Positions 34,047-40,237 of a stretch of 64,000 bases of DNA are shown here, one piece after another. This DNA comes from Dyella sp. BiH032. GTDB taxonomy: Bacteria; Pseudomonadota; Gammaproteobacteria; Xanthomonadales; Rhodanobacteraceae. The number at the start of each line of letters is the position of its first letter. Positions within the stretch are counted from its first letter, which is position 1. The translations under genes and the position numbers were made by a program. The stretch is taken from assembly GCF_031954525.1 (NCBI RefSeq), contig NZ_CP134867.1, forward strand, positions 3,596,001-3,660,000. Direction: 5' to 3'. The notes under the pieces were generated by a model, which was not told where the DNA came from, did not search any database, and saw nothing but the letters and a program-made list of their open reading frames with translations.

Positions 34047-35333
34047 CTAGGTCCGCTCCGGCGAAGGTCCGGACATCTCCGGCGCGAGCGAAATGCTGAA
34101 GCGCAGGCGGCCGTCTTCCACAAACATGCGCAATTGGCGGTAGCGCACCAGATAGCGGATGCCTACCGCGGCCGCCGCGATGCCGGACAGCGCGCCCAGC
34201 CCCAGCGACCACCGCGGCCCCAGCGTGTCGGCCACCCAGCCCACCAGCGGCGCGCCGATCGGCGTGCCGCCGAGCGCGATGGCGAACTGGATGGCGATCA
34301 CGCGTCCGCGCATCGCCGGGTCCGTGGAAAGCTGCACCAGGCTATTGGTGGACGTGGTGTACATCTGCGCCGCCATACCCACCGCCACCAGCATCACGCC
34401 GAACCAGACGTAGGTGGCCATCGATGCAGCGAACACGCAGCCGACGCCGAACCCCAGCGCCGCGCCGATGAGATAGCCCAGCCGCGGCCTCGCCTGCTGT
34501 GCGGCAAACAGCGCGCCGGCCACGGAGCCGGCGGCCATCAGCGAGGTGAGCAGGCCGTACTGGTCGGCCTCGCCGTGAAAGGCCTTCACCACCATCGCCG
34601 AGATGAAGATCGGGAAGTTCAGGCCGAAGGTGCCGATCAGGAACAACATCAGCAGCACGGCGCGCAGGTCGCGCCGCTGCCAGACGTAGCGGAAGCCCTC
34701 CATCAGCGCGCCGGGCCGCCGCTCCGGGCGCAGGCGCGGATGCAGCTCGCGCGGGCGCAGCATGCACAGCGAGACCAGCACCGCCACGTAAGACAAGGCA
34801 TTCAACAGGAACACCCAGCCGGAACTCATCGTGGCCAGCATCGCGCCGGCCACCGCCGGGCCGATCATGCGCGCGGCGTTGAACGAGGTGGAATTGAGCG
34901 CCACCGCGTTGGAGAGGTCTTCCTCGCCCGCCAGTTCCGACACGAAGGTCTGCCGCGCCGGCGCGTCGAATGCCGCCACCGCGCCGAGCAGGCCGGCGAA
35001 CACGTATACGTGCCACAGCTTCACCCAGCCGGCGAGCGTGAGCAGGCCCAGGCCCAGCGCCAGCGCGCCAATCAACCCTTGCGTGGCGAACAGCAGCTTG
35101 CGGCGGTCGAAGTGGTCCGCCGCATAGCCTGTCAACGGCAGCAGCACCAGCTGCGGGCCGAACTGCAGCGCCATGACAATGCCCACCGCGGTGGCGTTCT
35201 TTTCGGTGAGCTCGGTGAGCACCAGCCAGTCCTGCGCGGTGCGCTGCATCCAGGTGCCGACGTTGGAGACAAGCCCGCCCGCCGCCCACACGCGGTAGTT
35301 GTAATTGCGCAGCGAGCGGAACGCGCCTAGCAC
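34047..35333 (-). CDS. MFS exporter, EntS/MFS_3-like
   Basis: 428-residue major-facilitator transporter of the MFS_3 group (as in EntS). Typical segments are SNVGTWMQRTAQDWLVLTEL in helix 1, GYAADHFDRRKLLFATQ (motif A) and AFDAPARQTFVSELAGEEDL. The start is GTG 35333, because no in-frame ATG is near. It follows the isochorismatase-fold gene by 31 bases and belongs to the MarR-led minus-strand operon, so it probably exports a toxic or aromatic compound. Confidence 0.8.
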   Translation of the reverse strand: MLGAFRSLRNYNYRVWAAGGLVSNVGTWMQRTAQDWLVLTELTEKNATAVGIVMALQFGPQLVLLPLTGYAADHFDRRKLLFATQGLIGALALGLGLLTLAGWVKLWHVYVFAGLLGAVAAFDAPARQTFVSELAGEEDLSNAVALNSTSFNAARMIGPAVAGAMLATMSSGWVFLLNALSYVAVLVSLCMLRPRELHPRLRPERRPGALMEGFRYVWQRRDLRAVLLMLFLIGTFGLNFPIFISAMVVKAFHGEADQYGLLTSLMAAGSVAGALFAAQQARPRLGYLIGAALGFGVGCVFAASMATYVWFGVMLVAVGMAAQMYTTSTNSLVQLSTDPAMRGRVIAIQFAIALGGTPIGAPLVGWVADTLGPRWSLGLGALSGIAAAAVGIRYLVRYRQLRMFVEDGRLRFSISLAPEMSGPSPERT

Positions 35334-35364
35334 CGGCGCGCGCCCGCGGAGACAGCGGCATGGC

Positions 35365-35922
35365 TCATGCGCGCGCGTCGAGCCGTTCGACGATCTCGCG
35401 CACCGTGCCGATCTCGCCCAGGCGCGGGAAGATGCGCGTCACGCTGTTGTCGTGCGCATCGGCATTCGAGTCGGTCATCGCATCGACGGCCAGCGTCACA
35501 TTGAAACCGCCCTCGTAAGCTTGTCTCGCCGTGGATTCCACGCCGATGCTGGTCGACACGCCGCCGATCACCACCTGGGTGACGCCCTGCGCGCGCAGGT
35601 ATTCGGCGAGGTCCGTATTCACGAAGGCGCCCCAGCTGCGCTTGCTCACGCGATGATCGCCCGGCTGTGCGTCGAGTTGCGGCATCAGCTCGGCCCAGTC
35701 CGCCGGCCGCTCGCCGGCGGGGCGCTGCTGCACGCGGCCCGGCGCGCCGCCGAGTACGTTCACCAGCACCACCGGCAGCCGATGGCGGCGGAACGCGCCG
35801 GCCAGTTCGCCGGCGTGCTTCAGCACGTCGTCCACCGAGTGTGCAGTCTTCTGGCTGACGATGCCTTTCTGCATGTCGATGAGGATGAGAGCGGTCTTCT
35901 CGTCGATCGCGGTGATGCTCAT
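35365..35922 (-). CDS. Isochorismatase-fold hydrolase lacking the catalytic Cys
   Basis: 185-residue isochorismatase-superfamily protein. Asp16 (LIDMQ) and Lys94 (VSKRSWGAF) of the usual triad are present, and so is the cis-peptide segment (VIGGVSTS), but the nucleophilic Cys of GVxTxxCV is Gly127 (GVSTSIGV). True isochorismatases such as EntB and PhzD also have Gly here, whereas nicotinamidase-type amidases need Cys. It is therefore unlikely to be an amidase. Second gene of the marR operon. Confidence 0.82.
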   Translation of the reverse strand: MSITAIDEKTALILIDMQKGIVSQKTAHSVDDVLKHAGELAGAFRRHRLPVVLVNVLGGAPGRVQQRPAGERPADWAELMPQLDAQPGDHRVSKRSWGAFVNTDLAEYLRAQGVTQVVIGGVSTSIGVESTARQAYEGGFNVTLAVDAMTDSNADAHDNSVTRIFPRLGEIGTVREIVERLDARA

Positions 35923-35987
35923 GGCTGACTCCGTTGCGGGGGACGTAACGGCGCGCCGCGCGGGCGCGCGGGGGGAGAAGGAAGCGG

Positions 35988-36455
35988 TCAGGGTACGCCG
36001 GGTTCCGTCGACGCATCGAGCAGGCGGCGTAGCAATGGCATCGCGGCGGCCAGCTGCGCCTGCTCGCGCTCGTCGAGCTGTTCGCGCAGCACGCGGTCCA
36101 GCCAGTCCTCACGCGCCGCGCGGCTGGCGCGCACCAGTTCCATGCAGGCGGGGGTGAGCGTCCATAGCGTCTGCCTGCGGTCGGCCGGGTCCGGAGCGCC
36201 GGCCAACAGGCCCAGCGTTTCGAGCGAGGCGACCGTCGCGCCCATCGATTGCGGACGCACGCCTTCGGCATGCGCGAGCGCAGTGACGGTGGACGCGCCT
36301 TGCCGCTCGAGCTGGATCAGCACGGACGTCTGCGCCGAGGAGAGCTGGTCGGTGCGGCCCTGCTTGCGCAGGCGTCGCGCGAGTTTGCCGAGCACCACGC
36401 GCATTTCCACGGCGAGGGCATGGGTGGCGTCGGTCCGGGAGGGCGAGGCGGGCAT
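35988..36455 (-). CDS. MarR-family repressor
   Basis: 155-residue MarR regulator: LSSAQTSVLIQLERQG, the recognition region ALAHAEGVRPQSMGATVASLETLGL and the wing DPADRRQTLWTLTP are clear. ATG 36455 begins just before the first helix; the longer reading upstream crosses the promoter region. It leads an operon with an isochorismatase-fold protein and an MFS exporter, and is divergent from GST and DUF899 genes, an arrangement typical for resistance to electrophiles or phenolic compounds. Confidence 0.85.
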   Translation of the reverse strand: MPASPSRTDATHALAVEMRVVLGKLARRLRKQGRTDQLSSAQTSVLIQLERQGASTVTALAHAEGVRPQSMGATVASLETLGLLAGAPDPADRRQTLWTLTPACMELVRASRAAREDWLDRVLREQLDEREQAQLAAAMPLLRRLLDASTEPGVP

Positions 36456-36487
36456 GGGGCGGCATCGTAGAGAAAAGGAAGGAAAAC

Positions 36488-36506
36488 TGCAAAGGAAAAC
36501 TTTGCA
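36488..36506. promoter_or_regulatory. Candidate MarR operator, TGCAAAG-N5-CTTTGCA
   Basis: Perfect 7-bp inverted repeat with a 5-base spacer between the divergent marR and gst genes. Its right arm contains TTTGCA, a possible -35 box with TAAAAC 17 bases on, so binding would block the gst promoter. Confidence 0.7.
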
Positions 36507-36646
36507 TCTCGATAGAGTGTCGGTAAAACAGGGCCTTAGCCACGCAGACAGCGGCGCTTTGTTTACTGACGAGATCCACTGGACGGTTTGTCGATCCGCC
36601 ATCCCGCCATTCGTCGCCTTGGTGAACCCACCCACCCGGAATCCCC

Positions 36647-37306
36647 ATGGCCTTGCAGCTGTACGCCCATCCCTTCTCGTCCTACAGCCAGAAAGTGCTG
36701 GTCGCGCTTTACGAAAACGGCACGCCGTTCGAATGGCGCGTGCTTTCGCCGGACCAGCCCGACGCTATCCGGGCCTGGCTGGGCATGTGGCCGGTCAAGC
36801 GCTTTCCCGTACTGGTCGACGACGGACGCATGGTCGCGGAGGCCAGCACCATCATCGAGTACCTGGGCCTTCACCATCCCGGCCCGGTGCGCCTGTTGCC
36901 CGACGACCCGCGCGAAGCGCTGGAAGTGCGCGCGATGGACCGCTTCTTCGACAACTACATTTCCACGCCGCAGCAGAAAGTGGTGTTCGATGCGATCCGC
37001 CCGGAAGGCACGCGCGATGCGTATGGCGTCAAGGAGGCGCGCGAGATGCTCGAGGCTGCGTATGGCTGGCTCGACCAGACCATGGCCGACCGCGAATGGG
37101 CGGCCGGCGCACGCTTCTCCCTCGCCGACTGCGGCGCCGCGCCGTTCCTGTTCTACGCGGATTGGACGCATCCGATCGATCCGGCATTCGCCAATGTCAT
37201 CGCTTACCGCAAACGCCTGCTGGCCCGCCCGTCCTTCGCACGCGCGGTGAACGAGGCGCGCCCCTACCGCCCCTTGTTCCCGCTCGGCGCTCCCGACCGC
37301 GACTGA
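36647..37306 (+). CDS. Glutathione S-transferase
   Basis: 219-residue cytosolic GST. The thioredoxin-like N-terminal domain (LYAHPFSSYSQKVLVALYENG with Ser residues near the usual catalytic site; FPVLVDDG with the cis-Pro; VAEASTIIEYL binding the gamma-glutamyl part) is followed by an all-helical domain ending in FSLADCGAAPFLFYADW (N-capping box Ser-x-x-Asp). It probably conjugates electrophiles. Divergent from marR; DUF899 follows after 29 bases. Confidence 0.87.
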   Translation: MALQLYAHPFSSYSQKVLVALYENGTPFEWRVLSPDQPDAIRAWLGMWPVKRFPVLVDDGRMVAEASTIIEYLGLHHPGPVRLLPDDPREALEVRAMDRFFDNYISTPQQKVVFDAIRPEGTRDAYGVKEAREMLEAAYGWLDQTMADREWAAGARFSLADCGAAPFLFYADWTHPIDPAFANVIAYRKRLLARPSFARAVNEARPYRPLFPLGAPDRD

Positions 37307-37335
37307 TTCTTCCCACCTGTGCAGGAGAAATCACG

Positions 37336-38040
37336 ATGAGTTCCACGCCCCTGATTCCCGCGGCCGAACTGGCCGCACGCGCCGGCGTCGCCAACGCCGG
37401 CGAAAGCGCCGAATACCGCAAGGCGCGCACTGCGCTGCTGGCCGAGGAGATCGAGCTGCGCCGGCACATCGAACGCGTGGCCGAACTTCGCCGCGCCCTG
37501 CCGCCGGGCCATGCGATCACCGGCGATTACCGCTTCGAAGGCGAACACGGCCCGATCGACTTCGCCGCCCTGTTCGGCGACAAGCAGACCCTGGTCGTCT
37601 ATGGCTACATGTTCGGCGCCAAGCGCGAACGCCCCTGCCCCATGTGCACCTCGCTGCTCGGCGCCTGGAACGGCGAGGCGCGCGACATCCAGCAACGCGT
37701 GGCGCTGGCCGTGGTCGCCGGCGCGCCGCAGGAACGCCTGCAAGCCTTCAAGCGCGAACGCGGCTGGCGCGACCTGCCGCTCTACACCGACCTCAACGGC
37801 AACTACACGCGCGACTTCCGCGGCATCACCCCCGACGGCAGCGACATGCCCTCGCTCAACGTGTTCACCCGCCGCGACGGAACGATCCGCCACTTCTGGG
37901 GCGAGGAAATGACCATGGCCACCGCCGACCCCGGCCAAGACCCGCGCGGCGCTCCCGACCCCATGCCGATCTGGACACTGCTCGATATGACGCCCGAGGG
38001 ACGTGGGACGGATTGGTATCCGAAGTTGCAGTACGACTGA
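37336..38040 (+). CDS. DUF899 thioredoxin-like protein
   Basis: 234-residue DUF899 protein with a thioredoxin-like core: YRFEGEHGPIDFAALFGDKQTLVVYGYMFG, then CPMCTSLLGAWNG with a Cys pair like a redox CxxC, and DLNGNYTRDFRGITPDGSDMPSLNVFTRRDG. The N-terminal ~60 residues form a charged helix (EIELRRHIERVAELRRALPPG). Function is unproven, but a redox role in the GST operon is plausible. AGGAG lies nine bases before the ATG. Confidence 0.82.
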   Translation: MSSTPLIPAAELAARAGVANAGESAEYRKARTALLAEEIELRRHIERVAELRRALPPGHAITGDYRFEGEHGPIDFAALFGDKQTLVVYGYMFGAKRERPCPMCTSLLGAWNGEARDIQQRVALAVVAGAPQERLQAFKRERGWRDLPLYTDLNGNYTRDFRGITPDGSDMPSLNVFTRRDGTIRHFWGEEMTMATADPGQDPRGAPDPMPIWTLLDMTPEGRGTDWYPKLQYD

Positions 38041-38127
38041 GGTGTGGGAGCGCGCGAGCGCGTTGCTTTGTGATTGGAGGCAGCGGCGTCAGGCCACTGC
38101 AGCAAGCGAGAGACGACAAGGTTTCGC

Positions 38128-38397
38128 TCCGTAGGTCCCCTCACCCCGCCCTCTCCCCGGCGGGGAGAGGGAGAAGTGCGGTGCTATCGCCAGAACACCA
38201 AGAGCCGACGCTACGCTCCCCGTCCTCTCCGCCTTGGCGCCTCGACGTCCCCTCCACGCACCTCAGTTCCTCTTCGAGTCGCGCGACTGAGCAAAGTGAG
38301 AAACCATTGCGTGCTCTGCCATCCCCGCCGCGAGCCTTTGACTTCAGGCCATTTCTCTTTGGTTACTTTCTCTTTGGGCCAGCAAAGAGAAAGTAAC
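38128..38397. repeat. Mosaic hairpin element, variant copy C
   Basis: Diverged relative of copies A and B in the 546-base gap 38041-38586. It starts with a CCTCTCCCC/GGGGAGAGG hairpin near 38148-38171 and ends with the 15-bp stem GTTACTTTCTCTTTG (38362-38376) / CAAAGAGAAAGTAAC (38383-38397). The middle differs. The stem keeps the outer GTTACTT/AAGTAAC but has a different, fully compensated inner arm. Confidence 0.75.
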
Positions 38398-38406
38398 TCG
38401 GGCGCC

Positions 38407-38446
38407 GGCAGGCGTCCGACATGCCCGCTGCATAAGCGGCCAGATC
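38407..38446. repeat. 40-bp direct repeat, unit 1
   Basis: A 40-base unit starting GGCAGGCGTCCGACATGCCC and ending GGCCAGATC, repeated at 38495-38534 with two mismatches. It contains a small CCGCT/AGCGG hairpin. It lies just past the variant C hairpin. Confidence 0.75.
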
Positions 38447-38494
38447 GCGGAACCGTAACTTAGTGCGAACCACCAAGAACCAACCTCACAAACA

Positions 38495-38534
38495 GGCAGG
38501 CACCCGACATGCCCGCTGCATAAGCGGCCAGATC
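38495..38534. repeat. 40-bp direct repeat, unit 2
   Basis: Second unit, 38 of 40 bases identical to 38407-38446, spaced 88 bases start to start. The stretch from here to 38586 is AC-rich without other structure. Confidence 0.75.
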
Positions 38535-38586
38535 ACGAAAATCCCCCTGCCAACCCTCTATCTCCAAAACCAAACCCAACAACCAC

Positions 38587-39873
38587 TCACCCCTTCCTCC
38601 CCCGATAAGCCCCCGCCGCAGGCACCACCCCCTCCCACCCAAACACACTCCTCCCCCCATACTCCCGCGACCGCCCCCTCTCCTCCGCAATAAACGCCTC
38701 CACCGAAGGCCCGGACGCATGCAACTCCAACCGCCGCGCCTGCGCATCCAACCGCCGCAACGCAGCCAACTCTTCGTCCTTGCCCAGCTTCGCCTGCGTC
38801 ACGGCCGACTTCAGCACCTGGATCGTGTGGTCGTACACGCGCGTCGGCACGGGGAACGGATGGCGGTCCTTGCCGCCGTGGGCCATCGAGAAGCGCGCCG
38901 GATCGCTGAAGCGGCACGGCGCGCCGTGCAGCACCTCCGCCACCATGGCGAGTGCGCGCACGGTGCGTGCGCCGATGCCGGGAAGCTGCAGGAGTTCGGT
39001 GAAATCCTTGGGGCCGTTTTCCGCCGCTGCTGCAAGGCTGCCATGTAGCCGGCGCAGCACCACGTCGCTGCCGCGCACGTCGTGGTGGTCGGGAAGGATC
39101 AGGTGCGGCAGCAGGCCGAGCTGCAGCGGAGCCTGCATGTCTTCAGCCACGGGCGCGGGTGCGGCGCGCTCCAGTTGCCGCCACTCGCGCACGATGCCGT
39201 CGGGGCCGACCGTGCGCAGCAGATCCAGCTGCGCCTCGCGTGAAGCCTTTGCGCGCCGGTCGGCGAGATTCACGATCCTTCCCTGCCCCGGCCCGTCCAC
39301 CGCCGCGTGCGGATCGTCGACGAAGCTGCGCAGGTCCTCGGAAAGCCAGTGATAGCGGCGCGCCTGCCGGCGTTCGCCATTCATGCCCTGCTGCACCACG
39401 ACCCAGTGACCGTCGTCGGTGACGATGAACCCATGGAGGTAAAGGTCGAAGCCGTCCTGCACGGCGGCGCTGTCCACCTTCGCCACCAATCGGCTCGCCT
39501 GCGCCAACGCTGCACCGTCGAAGCCGACGCGTTCGCCGATCGCCACCAGTTCGGCCGGCGTGGCGCGCGAATGCTTGCCGCGACCGCCGCAGACGTGGAC
39601 GCCCAGCTCACGCTCCAACGGCGCCAGGCCGCGCTTGAGCGCGCCGATGACGCTGGTGGTGATGCCCGACGAATGCCAGTCCATGCCCATCACCGCGCCG
39701 AAAGACTGGAACCAGAACGGATGCGCCAGCCGGCGCAGCAGTTCGTCGCGACCATATTCGTGCACGATCGCCTGCGCCATCAGCGCGCCCAGCCGCGTCA
39801 TGCGGTCGGCCAGCCAGCGCGGCACGCGCCCGCCGTGCAGCGGCAGGTCGGCGCTTCCGGATCGTCGGGTCAT
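38587..39873 (-). CDS. DUF763 protein with helix-hairpin-helix motif
   Basis: 428-residue DUF763 protein, a family known mainly from archaea and scattered bacteria. Conserved blocks are SADLPLHGGRVPRWL at the N-terminus, HPFWFQSFGAVMGMDWHSSGITTSV, and ELGVHVCGGRGKHS. A helix-hairpin-helix motif (LLQLPGIGARTVRALAMVAEVLHG, about residues 297-320) suggests DNA binding, and late FSMAHGGKDRHPFPVPTRVYDHTI is characteristic. Its biochemical role is not established. Minus strand, apparently monocistronic. Confidence 0.82.
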   Translation of the reverse strand: MTRRSGSADLPLHGGRVPRWLADRMTRLGALMAQAIVHEYGRDELLRRLAHPFWFQSFGAVMGMDWHSSGITTSVIGALKRGLAPLERELGVHVCGGRGKHSRATPAELVAIGERVGFDGAALAQASRLVAKVDSAAVQDGFDLYLHGFIVTDDGHWVVVQQGMNGERRQARRYHWLSEDLRSFVDDPHAAVDGPGQGRIVNLADRRAKASREAQLDLLRTVGPDGIVREWRQLERAAPAPVAEDMQAPLQLGLLPHLILPDHHDVRGSDVVLRRLHGSLAAAAENGPKDFTELLQLPGIGARTVRALAMVAEVLHGAPCRFSDPARFSMAHGGKDRHPFPVPTRVYDHTIQVLKSAVTQAKLGKDEELAALRRLDAQARRLELHASGPSVEAFIAEERGRSREYGGRSVFGWEGVVPAAGAYRGRKG

Positions 39874-40184
39874 GGATGGGTACTCCGGGGCCATGCAGAT
39901 GCGATCCCGCCGCTTCGCGAAGCGTATGCGTCCATGCGGCTGAAGCGGCGGACGCCCCGGGGACAGGGCCGGGGCGCGGGATCGCGAGAGACTTTATAGG
40001 ACAGGCTTATCTCACCCCCTGAGACGGGCCGGCCGACGGCAGTGGTACACGCATCGATCGGACGAACTAGCGGAGCCGTCCATACCGAGCTTCATCTCAC
40101 CGGCGAAAGCTGCCCATCAAGTATCAGAGGTTGGTCGCGGCCCGCCCCTCAGCGCGGCGTCGCGCTTACCCGTTGTGCTGGCCC
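39874..40184. other. Intergenic region upstream of DUF763
   Basis: About 310 bases between the DUF763 start and the TonB receptor terminator. It should hold the DUF763 promoter. I see only a GC-rich imperfect inverted repeat near 39925-39975 and no convincing promoter or gene. Confidence 0.35.
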
Positions 40185-40218
40185 AAAAAAACAACGCCCG
40201 GCCAAAAGCCGGGCGTTG
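40185..40218 (-). terminator. Rho-independent terminator of the TonB receptor gene
   Basis: CAACGCCCGGC (40192-40202) and GCCGGGCGTTG (40208-40218) form a perfect 11-bp stem with loop CAAAA; on the minus strand it is followed by a run of seven T (40185-40191). Confidence 0.92.
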
Positions 40219-40237
40219 CTGTGTTGGACATGCCCGC

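Noticed and set aside
38407..38534. CRISPR array
   Set aside because: Only two units, no regular spacers, no cas genes.
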